Of a stretch of 13,498 nt of DNA, positions 6,259-13,491 are shown one piece after another. The first letter of the stretch is position 1. Each line of letters begins with the position of its first letter. Under the pieces are notes generated by a model. The model was not told where the DNA came from and did not search any database. It saw only the letters and a list, made by a program, of their open reading frames with translations. A program made the translations under genes and the position numbers. The DNA is from Actinomycetota bacterium (GTDB lineage: Bacteria; Actinomycetota; Thermoleophilia; Gaiellales; Gaiellaceae), in NCBI GenBank assembly GCA_005885085.1, contig VAXY01000019.1:461-13958 (forward strand). Reading direction: 5' to 3'.

Positions 6259-7217
6259 GTGACCTCGCTCTGGCCCGGCCGGCGCCCGAGCCGCGAGCCG
6301 AGCTTCACGTAGGCGGCGCGCAGCGATTTCGCGTCCCGGGCGGCGAAAAACTGGCCGCCGGTGCGGTCGGCGATCGCCTTCAACGTCGCCGGATCGGGCG
6401 GCACCGGGACGGTCCGTCCGGTGCCGAACGGGTTGGGGCCCGGAACGCCACCCGGTGGACTTCCGAAGCCGAAACGCAGCGTGCCGTTGGGGGTTCCGAG
6501 CGCCACGGTGTACACCGGAATACCTGCGGCTCGTGCGCGCTCGGCACCCTCCAGCGGCAGGAGCTGTCCGCGCGTCTGGGCGCCGTCGGAGAGGAAGAGG
6601 ATCGAGACGAGCCCGCGAGTCTGCCCCGACGGCGCGGCCGAGAGCGACGCGAGATTCCCGTTCGGCGTCCCGACCGCCTGCTGGCCGAGCCGCACGGCCT
6701 CGGCGAGGGCATCGCCGATCGCGGTTCCGCCGAAGCTCGGGTACCACGGCAACGTGTCGAGCGCCTCGCGGACGAGCCGATGGTCGCTGGTCGGCGGGGC
6801 CGCGACGGCCGGATCTCCGGCAAAGGCAATCAGGCCGATCTGCAACCGGTCCGGCACTCGGTCGAGGAACAGACGCACGGCCGCCGTTGCCGCACCGATC
6901 CGCGACGGCTTCACGTCCTTCGACTCCATCGAGCGCGAGACGTCGACGACGAGGATCACGGTCGCGCGGTCCTTGAGAACGAGCGTATGCCGCTGCGGCC
7001 GGGCCACGCCGACGCACAGTGCCGCCAGGGCGAGCAGGAACAACGCTAGCGGCACGTACTGCCGCCACACCCGTCCCTTGACGACAGCGGCCAGCACATC
7101 GACGTTCGTGAACCGGATCGCGTAGCGCATCCGGCGGCGTTCGGCGACGACGTACAACGCGACCGCGGCGGGCACGACGAGCAGCGTCAGGAGCAGGAAC
7201 GGCCGCTCGAAGCTCAC
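6177..7217 (-). CDS. Membrane-anchored VWA-domain protein (BatA/BatB-like), distal copy
   Basis: The 346-residue protein has a hydrophobic helix at 7-24, a second at about 54-72, a von Willebrand factor A domain from about 85-300, and a C-terminal hydrophobic helix near 322-340. The metal-ion-dependent adhesion site is complete: DVSRS (Asp92, Ser94, Ser96), Thr165 in GGTAIGD and Asp211 in LSDGA. This is the Bat/aerotolerance-type architecture, with the VWA domain displayed at the membrane, usually working with a MoxR ATPase. A Gly/Pro-rich insertion (about 232-262) separates the last strands. The GTG start at 7217 overlaps the upstream stop (GTGA), indicating coupled translation. It is a paralogue of the VWA protein at 7918-8880. 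The 3' end lies under the tail of the convergent LuxR-type gene. Confidence 0.9.
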   Translation of the reverse strand: MSFERPFLLLTLLVVPAAVALYVVAERRRMRYAIRFTNVDVLAAVVKGRVWRQYVPLALFLLALAALCVGVARPQRHTLVLKDRATVILVVDVSRSMESKDVKPSRIGAATAAVRLFLDRVPDRLQIGLIAFAGDPAVAAPPTSDHRLVREALDTLPWYPSFGGTAIGDALAEAVRLGQQAVGTPNGNLASLSAAPSGQTRGLVSILFLSDGAQTRGQLLPLEGAERARAAGIPVYTVALGTPNGTLRFGFGSPPGGVPGPNPFGTGRTVPVPPDPATLKAIADRTGGQFFAARDAKSLRAAYVKLGSRLGRRPGQSEVTYGFLAAASALLIGSGLLSALWSPRLP

Positions 7218-7918
7218 GAGCCGCCTCCGCAGACGGCGCCGATCTGCAACACGGCGCGCACTGCACCGACGTCAGCGCGGGCACGCACACGAACCACGAC
7301 GCCGCGCCCACTGATGCTCTGCGCGGCCGAGACGCTCTGGATCAGGACTGTGCTCGGCGGCACCTTTGTGTAGAAGCCAACCGCGTGCCAGCCTGAGATC
7401 AGGCGCTCACCGGCCGCGCAAGCGGCAACCGCGCGGATCACACCCGGATGGAGACGAACGCCGCGGACCCGCCGCACAGTCGGTTGACCGGGCGGAAACG
7501 CTGCGGGCACGCGGAACGGAACCGGGCCCGACCCGCCTCCCGCCGACGGAATGCAACCGATATGCGGCCGGAACGTCGGCGTCCGCGCCGCCGCGCCGGT
7601 GTAGACGCCGCGGAAGACCACGGCCCGTGTGGTGGTCACGCCGGGGTTCACGGGGCTTCCAAGCAATCCGAGGAAGTCGATGTCGACGGCGCGGTCGCTG
7701 AGCTCCGCGTCGAGTCCGCCGACGACGAAGCCGCGCGGGCAGGAGAGCTGGTACTGCACGGGCGCGCGCGGCGCGGCACGCGATGCCGGCACGACGACCC
7801 AGGGACCGGCGACACGCACGCAGACCTGGAGCCCCTTGCACTCGTTGGTGGCAGCCGCCGGAGCAACGCCGACCACGAGCGCGGCCAAGGCAGCTGCCAT
7901 ACCGACCGCGAACCGCAT
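7214..7918 (-). CDS. Secreted six-cysteine protein of unknown function within the VWA operon
   Basis: I do not recognise the family of this 234-residue product. It has a clear Sec signal peptide: MRFAVG, a hydrophobic Ala/Leu/Val core, and a likely cleavage after about residue 23 (APAAA/TNEC). The mature part has six cysteines (27, 33, 60, 122, 167, 230), suggesting three disulfides in an extracytoplasmic protein. Two similar segments, SCPRGFVVGG (59-68) and ACAAGERLISGWHAVGF (166-182), suggest an internal duplication of a C-x2-G-x3-(V/I)-x-G motif. There is no lipobox or C-terminal membrane helix. The ATG at 7918 is preferred over an upstream GTG at 7939 because AGGAGG (complement of 7927-7932) sits 8 bases before it. 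It overlaps the upstream stop by one base and the next start by four, so it is firmly embedded between the two VWA genes. Confidence 0.82.
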   Translation of the reverse strand: MRFAVGMAAALAALVVGVAPAAATNECKGLQVCVRVAGPWVVVPASRAAPRAPVQYQLSCPRGFVVGGLDAELSDRAVDIDFLGLLGSPVNPGVTTTRAVVFRGVYTGAAARTPTFRPHIGCIPSAGGGSGPVPFRVPAAFPPGQPTVRRVRGVRLHPGVIRAVAACAAGERLISGWHAVGFYTKVPPSTVLIQSVSAAQSISGRGVVVRVRARADVGAVRAVLQIGAVCGGGS

Positions 7919-8880
7919 CACGGCATCCTCCTGAACCACAGCGCGGAAAGCGCGCCGCCTGCGAGCAGCAACGCGGCCGAGCCGCCGGCGAAGAGGTCGG
8001 TGATCTCCCGCGACTCACGGCGGGTGCCGAGCCGTGAGCCGAGGTGCTCGTACACCTCGCGCAGGCGCGCGCTGCTCGGAGCGGTGAAGAAGCGCCCGCC
8101 GGTCACCTGCGCGAGCGTGTGCAAGGTTTCCGGGCTCGGCGGCACGCGCAGCTGCTCCTGGAAGCCGTTCGCCAGGGGCACGTTGATCACGCCGTCCTGG
8201 GTCCCGACGAGGATCGCGTAGACCGGAATGTGGGAGGACCGCGCGCGCAGCGCGGCCGTGCCGGGCGTCGTGCGCCCGCTGAGGTTGGCTCCGTCGGAGA
8301 TGACGACGATCGCACTCGGAGGAGTCGTCCCGTTGGCCGCGCGCTGTCGCCGCGCGAGCTGGATCGCCAGCGCGATCGCGTCGCCGAGCGAGGTTCCCTC
8401 GGCCGTGTGCAGCGAGTGCAGCGCCGTCCGCGCAAGCGTGCGATCGTCGGTCGGCGGCAACGCCACATACGCGCGACCGGAAAACCCGACGACCGCAACC
8501 CGGTACTTCGACGGAATCTGATCGAGAAACGCGAGCGCCTTGCTCCGCGCCGCTCCGAGGCGAGACGGCCTCACGTCCTGCGCGCCCATCGAGAGCGAGG
8601 TGTCGACCGCGAGGATCACCGTCGCCTGCTCGCGCTTGACGCTCACCGTCGCGTGGGGCCGCGCGACGCCGACGACCATCGCCGTGAGCGCGACGAGCAG
8701 GACGGCAAGCGGCACGTGCCGTCGCCAGCTCGGCGCTGCGTCCACGAGATTCGGGAGCAGAGCGGGAGTCGTGAACCTCGCCGCGAACTCCGCTCGCCGC
8801 CGTTCGCGCCATACGTACGCGGCCACGAGCACGGGCACGACCACGAGGCCAACCAGCGCGAGCGGCCACTGAAAGCTCAT
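7918..8880 (-). CDS. Membrane-anchored VWA-domain protein (BatA/BatB-like), proximal copy
   Basis: The 320-residue product repeats the layout of its paralogue at 6177-7217: an N-terminal membrane helix (7-24), a second at about 56-73, a VWA domain from about 87 to 285, and a C-terminal hydrophobic helix near 297-313. Its MIDAS is intact with DTSLS (Asp93, Ser95, Ser97), Thr163 in EGTSLGD and Asp196 in ISDGA. Both paralogues open with MSF and share the GVARP segment before the VWA domain, which supports tandem duplication. The ATG at 8880 lies inside an inverted repeat and has no clear Shine-Dalgarno sequence. In MoxR-DUF58-VWA operons such proteins are thought to form a membrane-associated complex remodelled by the ATPase; its exact job here is unknown. 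Confidence 0.92.
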   Translation of the reverse strand: MSFQWPLALVGLVVVPVLVAAYVWRERRRAEFAARFTTPALLPNLVDAAPSWRRHVPLAVLLVALTAMVVGVARPHATVSVKREQATVILAVDTSLSMGAQDVRPSRLGAARSKALAFLDQIPSKYRVAVVGFSGRAYVALPPTDDRTLARTALHSLHTAEGTSLGDAIALAIQLARRQRAANGTTPPSAIVVISDGANLSGRTTPGTAALRARSSHIPVYAILVGTQDGVINVPLANGFQEQLRVPPSPETLHTLAQVTGGRFFTAPSSARLREVYEHLGSRLGTRRESREITDLFAGGSAALLLAGGALSALWFRRMP

Positions 8881-8903
8881 CGGCCAGTTCCCGGTCGATG
8901 AGC
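8875..8903. repeat. Inverted repeat enclosing the start codon of the proximal VWA gene
   Basis: GCTCATCG (8875-8882) and CGATGAGC (8896-8903) are perfect 8-base arms, and two more inner pairs form after one mismatch. The gene's ATG is inside one arm, so in mRNA the start codon could be paired. A longer version sits at the DUF58 start. Confidence 0.6.
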
Positions 8904-8921
8904 GAGGGAAGGGGCAGAAGG

Positions 8922-8939
8922 GGAAACCGTGAGGTTTCC
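8922..8939. repeat. 7-bp hairpin with GTGA loop
   Basis: GGAAACC (8922-8928) and GGTTTCC (8933-8939) pair perfectly around GTGA. On the transcribed (minus) strand the loop reads TCAC. No T-run follows, so an RNA-stability or processing role is as likely as termination. Confidence 0.45.
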
Positions 8940-8954
8940 TCCCACCTTCTCCTC

Positions 8955-8987
8955 AGCCCGCGCGGCGATCGCAGCGGCGCGCGGGCT
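8955..8987. terminator. 10-bp GC-rich hairpin inside spacer copy 1 (possible attenuator)
   Basis: AGCCCGCGCG (8955-8964) pairs with CGCGCGGGCT (8978-8987) around a 13-base loop that itself contains the palindrome GCGATCGC. It is very stable but lacks a downstream T-run on the minus strand. Partial termination or a processing site between DUF58 and the VWA genes is plausible. Confidence 0.4.
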
Positions 8988-9031
8988 AAGGCGTGACCTA
9001 AAGAAGGGGACGAACCGAACGTGAGCGAAGC

Positions 9032-9970
9032 TCATCGCCGATGCCCTTGGCGCAAGAACACGGCGAGCGAGCGGAGCCAGTCGCCCGAGGTCGAGAGCAC
9101 GACGTGGCGTGCCCCTGCCGCCGCGAGGCTGCGCGCCACGCGGGTTCGCTCATCCGCCGCCGCGGCGGCGAAGCGCGCGCGCAGGCGCTCGCTACGCGTG
9201 TCGGCCCGGAGCTGCCTGCCGGTCTCGGGATCGACGAGCCAGAGCACCCCGGCGTTCGGCAGCTCCTGCTCGCGCGGATCGCGAATCTCGACGGCGACGA
9301 CCTCGTGCCGTCCGGCCAGGTCGAGCAGGGGACGCCGCCAGTCGATCGCTCCACGGAAGTCGCTCACGACCACGACCACCGAGCGCTGGCGCGCCAGCGT
9401 GCCGGTGCGGCGGAGCGCCTCGCCGAGTAACGTCGCCCCGGCCCGGCCGTCCTCGTCGTCCGGCTCTTCGCGCAGTGCGCCGAGCAGGCCGATCAGGCCC
9501 AAGCGCCCCTGGCGCGGCGGCAGCGAGCGCGGCGCGAGGTCGCCGAACGTGACCAGGCCGAGGCGATTCCCACGGCGCGTGGCGACGTGCCCGATCGCAA
9601 TCGCGACCCCTTCGGCAACGTCGGCCTTCCGTCGATCTGCCGTGCCGAAGTGCATCGACGGCGACGTGTCGAGGACGAGCCACGTCACCAGCACCCGCTC
9701 GGCCAGCTGCACCCGGACATGCGGCTCGCCCGTGCGCGCTGTCACGTTCCAGTCGATCCGGCGCACGTCGTCCGTGCCCGGGACGTACGGCCGAACCTGC
9801 GCGAGCTCCGTTCCCTCACCGAGCAGGGTCGAGCGGAAATCGCCTGCAAGCAGGCCGCCGACGCGGCGGCCGATGCTCACCTCGAGCGCGCGGAGCAATG
9901 CCTCCGGCAGCGGGCCGGGGCCGGGACGCTCGGGCGTCGGCTCAGCCCGGAACCCGCGCAGGACGCTCAT
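9032..9970 (-). CDS. DUF58 domain protein (VWA-like fold) of the MoxR operon
   Basis: The 312-residue protein carries the DUF58 hallmark RPYVPGTDDVRRIDWNVTAR (60-79), followed by GEPHVR, and a VWA-like domain with DTSPSM (Asp101, Ser103, Ser105). Later strands include VVVVVSDFRGAIDW, giving the second MIDAS-type Asp. No membrane helix is visible, as in many DUF58 proteins encoded directly after MoxR. In these operons DUF58 proteins are regarded as partners of the MoxR ATPase, possibly substrates or adaptors; a biochemical activity is not established. The ATG at 9970 lies in the 3' arm of a perfect 12-base inverted repeat and has no obvious Shine-Dalgarno sequence, so initiation may depend on coupling or RNA structure. 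The stop codon at 9032-9034 is also within a short inverted repeat. Confidence 0.92.
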   Translation of the reverse strand: MSVLRGFRAEPTPERPGPGPLPEALLRALEVSIGRRVGGLLAGDFRSTLLGEGTELAQVRPYVPGTDDVRRIDWNVTARTGEPHVRVQLAERVLVTWLVLDTSPSMHFGTADRRKADVAEGVAIAIGHVATRRGNRLGLVTFGDLAPRSLPPRQGRLGLIGLLGALREEPDDEDGRAGATLLGEALRRTGTLARQRSVVVVVSDFRGAIDWRRPLLDLAGRHEVVAVEIRDPREQELPNAGVLWLVDPETGRQLRADTRSERLRARFAAAAADERTRVARSLAAAGARHVVLSTSGDWLRSLAVFLRQGHRR

Positions 9971-9995
9971 CGGCCGATCTTTGGCCGATGAGCGA
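9965..9995. repeat. 12-bp perfect inverted repeat over the DUF58 start codon
   Basis: CGCTCATCGGCC (9965-9976) and GGCCGATGAGCG (9984-9995) are perfect complements around the 7-base loop GATCTTT. The DUF58 ATG is within one arm. In mRNA this would form a strong stem hiding the start codon and its immediate upstream region. Confidence 0.75.
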
Positions 9996-10082
9996 GGGAA
10001 GGGCTGAGGCGATACCTAAAGAAGGGGTCTCGTAGGGGAAACATTGTTTCCCCTACGGGAGCGAGCCGAAGGCGAGCGACGC
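9971..10082. repeat. Repeated intergenic spacer, copy 2 (between moxR-like and DUF58 genes)
   Basis: The gap carries the same ordered blocks as 8881-9031. These are the identical 18-mer at 9987-10004, GGGCTGAGGCG..CCTAAGAAGGGG at 10002-10027, and CCGAAGGCGAGCGACGCTCA at 10066-10085 (17 of 20 identical to copy 1), which ends on the stop codon of the ATPase. Its private insert is the 12-bp hairpin at 10031-10057. No gene is visible. Confidence 0.7.
10031..10057. terminator. 12-bp perfect hairpin with 3-base loop
   Basis: CGTAGGGGAAAC (10031-10042) and GTTTCCCCTACG (10046-10057) pair perfectly around ATT. It lies between the ATPase and DUF58 genes. The stem is as strong as a terminator stem, but no T-run follows on the minus strand (AGACCCCTTC). 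It may attenuate distal genes or protect the ATPase message. Confidence 0.5.
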
Positions 10083-11078
10083 TCACGCTACGGCTGGCCT
10101 CGCCAGATCTGTTTGCGGCACCGGCACCACGGCGACGACCTGGTCGAGGATCGCGTCCGCGGACACGTCCTCTGCGAGCGCCTGATAGGTCAGGACGAGG
10201 CGGTGCCGCAGCGCGTCCTTGACGAGCGTGTGCAGGTCCTCGGCGAGAACGTAGTCCCGGCCGCGGACGAGCGCCAGCGCGCGCGAGGCCTGCACGAGGC
10301 TGATCGGCCCGCGCGGGCTGGCGCCGAACGCGATGAAGTCCTTCAGGTCGTCCGCACGCTCACGGGTCGCCGTGGCAATGTCGACCGCGTAGCTGACCAG
10401 CGCCGGATCGACGTAGACGCCCGCGACGGCCTGCTGCAGCCCGCGCAGATCGTCGAGCGAGAGCGCTTGCCGCAGCTCCGGGGGCTCGACGAGCTGACGT
10501 TGCACGATCGTGAGCTCCTCGTCGTGCGCCGGATAGTCGATCAGGATCTTCAGCATGAACCGGTCGACCTGCGCCTCGGGCAACGGGTAGGTGCCCTCGG
10601 ACTCGATCGGGTTCTGCGTCGCCATCACGAGGAACGGCTCGGGCACCGGATAGGTCGTATGGCCGATCGTCACCTGCCGCTCCTGCATCACCTCGAGCAG
10701 CGCCGACTGGACCTTTGCCGGCGCGCGGTTGATCTCGTCTGCGAGCAGGAAGTTGCAGAAGACGGGCCCGAGCTCCGTGTCGAAGGCCCCTTCCCCGGGC
10801 CGGTAGATGCGCGTCCCGACGAGGTCCGACGGGACGAGATCGGGCGTGAACTGGATCCTGGCGAACGTGCCGCCGAGTACCCCGGCGGTGGTCTTGATCG
10901 TGAGCGTCTTGGCGAGGCCCGGCACGCCTTCGATCAGGAGATGGCCTTGCGCCAGCAGGCAGACGAGCACGCGCTCGAGCATCGCGTCCTGCCCCGCGAT
11001 CACCCGCCTGATCTCGAACAGGGCCTGCTCGAGGCGTTCCTGGGCCTCGGCCGGCGAGGGCATGGGCAGCTCGGTCAC
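10083..11078 (-). CDS. MoxR-family AAA+ ATPase
   Basis: The 331-residue protein is a full-length MoxR ATPase. Walker A is GVPGLAKT (51-58), Walker B LLADEI (111-116) within DEINRAPAKVQSALLEVMQE, sensor 1 is ATQNP (153-157), the arginine-finger region is VDRF (171-174), and sensor 2 is in GASPRGP. MoxR proteins are chaperone-like ATPases thought to insert cofactors or remodel VWA-containing partners; the following DUF58 and two VWA genes fit that role. The GTG at 11078 is chosen because GAGGGAGA lies just upstream with the GGGAG core 5 bases away. It is the first gene of the operon, with an 83-base divergent gap to the DUF4242 gene. I could not identify a convincing promoter; TATATG in that gap is the best -10 candidate on this strand. 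Confidence 0.95.
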   Translation of the reverse strand: MTELPMPSPAEAQERLEQALFEIRRVIAGQDAMLERVLVCLLAQGHLLIEGVPGLAKTLTIKTTAGVLGGTFARIQFTPDLVPSDLVGTRIYRPGEGAFDTELGPVFCNFLLADEINRAPAKVQSALLEVMQERQVTIGHTTYPVPEPFLVMATQNPIESEGTYPLPEAQVDRFMLKILIDYPAHDEELTIVQRQLVEPPELRQALSLDDLRGLQQAVAGVYVDPALVSYAVDIATATRERADDLKDFIAFGASPRGPISLVQASRALALVRGRDYVLAEDLHTLVKDALRHRLVLTYQALAEDVSADAILDQVVAVVPVPQTDLARPAVA

Positions 11079-11148
11079 GTCGTCTCCCTCGGTCGCTGGT
11101 ACAGAGTCATATACGACAGCAGGCCAACCTAAGTTTCTTCTGAGAGCG

Positions 11149-11154
11149 TAGGCT
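11149..11154 (+). promoter_or_regulatory. Possible -10 element of a leaderless promoter (DUF4242 gene)
   Basis: TAGGCT fits TANNNT and ends 7 bases before the ATG at 11162, the distance expected if transcription starts at the start codon. No Shine-Dalgarno sequence is present between them. No good -35 box is seen, so this rests on spacing only. Confidence 0.4.
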
Positions 11155-11161
11155 TACCCCA

Positions 11162-11443
11162 ATGACGAAGTATTTGATCGAACGGAAATTCCATGTCGGC
11201 GAGGACCAGATGGAGAACGTCGGGCGGCGCTCGAAGCAGCTTGTCCAGGAGCAGTTTCCGGAGATCACGTGGCATCACAGCCACGTCGTCGTCGACGAGA
11301 GCGGGAATGTCCGCACCTATTGCGTCTACGACGCGCCGAACGAGGACGTCGTCCGAAGCCATGCCGAGCAGCTCGGCCTCCACGACGTCGCAGGCGTCTA
11401 CGAGATCGCGGGCGACGTCACCCCCGACGACTTTCCGCTCTAA
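11162..11443 (+). CDS. DUF4242 (SCO4226-like) small protein
   Basis: The 93-residue product resembles the DUF4242 family: an N-terminal MTKYLIERKF strand, HSHVVVDESGNVRTYCVYDAP in the middle and a SHAEQLGLHDVAGVYEI segment. These small ferredoxin-like-fold proteins are common in actinobacteria; the Streptomyces member SCO4226 was described as nickel-binding. Candidate metal ligands here include His39, His41 and Cys54, but I cannot assign them. It is probably cytoplasmic, with no signal peptide. No ribosome-binding site precedes the ATG, while TAGGCT 7 bases upstream suggests a leaderless message. It is divergent from the MoxR operon, and its TAA overlaps the TAG of the convergent cyclase-like pseudogene by four bases. 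Confidence 0.8.
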   Translation: MTKYLIERKFHVGEDQMENVGRRSKQLVQEQFPEITWHHSHVVVDESGNVRTYCVYDAPNEDVVRSHAEQLGLHDVAGVYEIAGDVTPDDFPL

Positions 11444-13491
11444 GGCGCGTCGCGCCGCGCAAGCAACTCGCGCATGTGAAACGTCGCCGAAACAGCGACG
11501 GCCTGCCGTTTGGTGATCTCGCGTCGTAGCTCGAGGTCGTCCGCGGCGATGACGGTCAAGGCGTCACGGTAGAAGCGCGCGGCCTCGTCTTTCGCCCAGC
11601 CACGGTTTGCCTGATCGCCGGCGGCGACGTAGTAGCGCCCCGCCCGCACGAGGTCTCCAGCCTCGTGCCAATGGTTCGCCAGTGCCGGCGCGACGTCGCC
11701 GACCTCGCCGACCGACTCTTCGAGGAAGAGGGCGATCGCCTCGTGCCGCTGCCGCCGCCGTGCCCGCGGAAGCGTCGCGTACGCAACCTCGCGGATGAGC
11801 TGATGCTTGAAGGCGAACTGCTGGTGACCCGCGAGCCGAGAGACCGGATCGCGCCGGATCAGGTCGCGCCCCTCGAGAGCGTCCAGCGCCTCGAGGCAGG
11901 CTACGCCCCCGTTCCCCGTCGCAGCAAGGGCCCCCGACCAGAAGACCTTTCCGAACACGGCGGCGTCGAGGAGCACGTCGCGCTCCTCCGACGGGAGGGC
12001 GTCGATGCGTGCCGCGACGATGCTCCGGATGCTCGTCGGCAACTCGTCCGGGTCGGCCCTGCCCTCGGCGAGAGACACCACCAGTTCCTCGAGGAAGAGC
12101 GGGTTGCCCTCAGACGTCTCGGCGAGCTCACGGATGCGGCGACCCTCGGCGCCCACGGTCTCGAACAGCCGTTGCGCGAGCTCGCGCGCGTCCTCGTCGC
12201 CGAGCGGCTGGAGCGGCAACGCGCTGTACGCCGGCAGCCCGCCGCCCCAGGCCGGCCGCTCGGACAGGAGCTCGGGACGGGCCTGAGTCAGGAGCAGCAG
12301 CGGCACGTCCCGCACGCGCGAGGCGAGCGTCTCGAGCAGGTCGAGCATGCTCGACGCGGCGACGTGGATGTCCTCGAAGACCAGAACTGTCGGCTGCTGC
12401 AGCGACGAGCCGGCGCGCGGAGAAGAACAGCGTCTGCCGGTCGCCGACCGCACCCTCTCGCCCGACGCCGATCAGCATGCCGATGTGCGAAGCGACCTCG
12501 TCGGCCTCGCCGTCGAGGAGTGCTGCGATCGCGCGCTCGAGCTTCTCGGAGGCGAGCTCGATCGGATCCGTGTCGAACATGCGCGCGATCTGCTTCACCT
12601 GCGCCGCGAACGAGCCGTAGGGAGTGACCTCACCGTAGGGAAGCGAGCGCCCGCGCACGACTCTCGCGCCTTCACTGCCCACGAGCTCGGAGAACTCCGC
12701 GCTGAGCCGGCTCTTGCCGATGCCCGCCGGGCCGAAGAGCGTCACCAGCTGCGGGCGCCGCTCTGCTACGACGCGGGCCCAGATGTTGCGCAGCGCGTCG
12801 AGTTCCGTCGCGCGGCCGACCATCGGGACCGGCCCGCTCGGCCGTTCGCCCGGCGCCGTGTGCGCCGCACGCGCGCGCCAGACCCGCACCGGCGCCTGCT
12901 TGCCCTTGGCGAGGACCGGCTCCACGTCCTCGTAGTCGATCGCGGAACGCGTCGCGAGGTACGTCTCCTCGCCGACGAGGATCCCGTTCGGCGGGGCGGC
13001 GGCCTGCAGGCGCGACGCGGTGTTTCTCCCTGCGCCGCGTTGGCCGAGACGCTGACCAGCGCCTCGCCGGTATTGACAGCGATCCGCACCTGGAGATCGA
13101 GCTCGGAGTCCGCGGCGTTCAGCTCCTCGACCCCGGCCAGCACCGCGAGGGCGGCGCGGACGGCCCGCTCCGGATCGTCGCCGTGTGCCACCGGCGCGCC
13201 GAACACGGCCATGACGGCATCGCCGATGTACTTCTCGACCGTTCCGCCGAAGGCTTCGATCGCCGTCCGGACGCGTGTGAAGTAGGGCGTCTGGATCGCG
13301 CGGACGTCCTCCGGATCGAGGCGCTCGGAGCGCGCGGTGAAGCCCACGAGATCGACGAAGAGGACGGTCACGATCTTGCGCTCTTCCGGACGCGCCGCGG
13401 CCGCCCCGGGCAACGGTGAGGCGCACGCGTTGCAGAAGCGCGCCTCCGGCGGGTTCTCGCGGCCGCAACTGGAACAGGTCTGCACGGACAA
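11440..13491 (-). pseudogene. Zinc-ribbon / class III adenylate cyclase / AAA ATPase regulator, broken by two frameshifts
   Basis: Three frames together read as one protein. Part 1 (13491 to about 13024, TTG start, or GTG at 13485) has a zinc ribbon (CSSCGRENPPEARFCNAC) and a class III cyclase domain with metal-binding Asp residues in VLFVDLVGFT and EKYIGDAVMAVFGAP. Part 2 (about 13024 to 12410, shifted frame) resumes at NTASRLQAAAPPNGILVGE and continues to an AAA/STAND ATPase with Walker A FGPAGIGKSR. Part 3 (about 12405 to 11440, back in the first frame) holds Walker B VLVFEDIH and the rest of the ATPase. At the first break the usual G-x-V-x-GD-x-V segment before NTASR is missing, consistent with a deletion of roughly 25 bases. 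The product ends soon after the ATPase domain, without the long TPR tail usual in this family. Assembly error could explain the second break; a true pseudogene is more likely overall. Confidence 0.8.
11444..11456. repeat. Short palindrome at the convergent gene ends
   Basis: GGCGCG and CGCGCC flank a single T directly after the DUF4242 stop codon, inside the 3' end of the cyclase-like pseudogene. With a usable stem of about five pairs and no T-run it is a weak terminator candidate at most. Confidence 0.25.

Larger units (their letters stand above)
8881..9031. repeat. Repeated intergenic spacer, copy 1 (between DUF58 and VWA genes)
   Basis: This 151-base gap shares three ordered blocks with the gap at 9971-10082. 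They are an identical 18-mer CGATGAGCGAGGGAAGGG (8896-8913), a block GGGCTAAGGCG..CCTAAAGAAGGGG (8983-9009) and a block CCGAACGTGAGCGAAGCTCA (9015-9034) that ends on the DUF58 stop codon. Copy 1 also carries about 70 extra bases holding two hairpins (8922-8939 and 8955-8987). No gene is visible in it. Confidence 0.7.

Noticed and set aside
7919..7939. Upstream GTG start for the secreted protein
   Set aside because: It would put AGGAGG inside the coding region and add charged residues before the signal peptide; the ATG at 7918 is correctly spaced.
8881..10082. CRISPR-like array from the repeated blocks
   Set aside because: Only two copies, about 1.1 kb apart, with a whole gene between them and irregular spacing.
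10044..11132. 362-residue plus-strand open frame
   Set aside because: Antisense shadow of the MoxR ATPase, whose Walker and sensor motifs are all intact.
13022..13026. Programmed frameshift in the cyclase gene
   Set aside because: GGAGAAACACC is not a convincing slippery heptamer with a downstream structure, and conserved residues are missing at the junction, which frameshifting would not explain.
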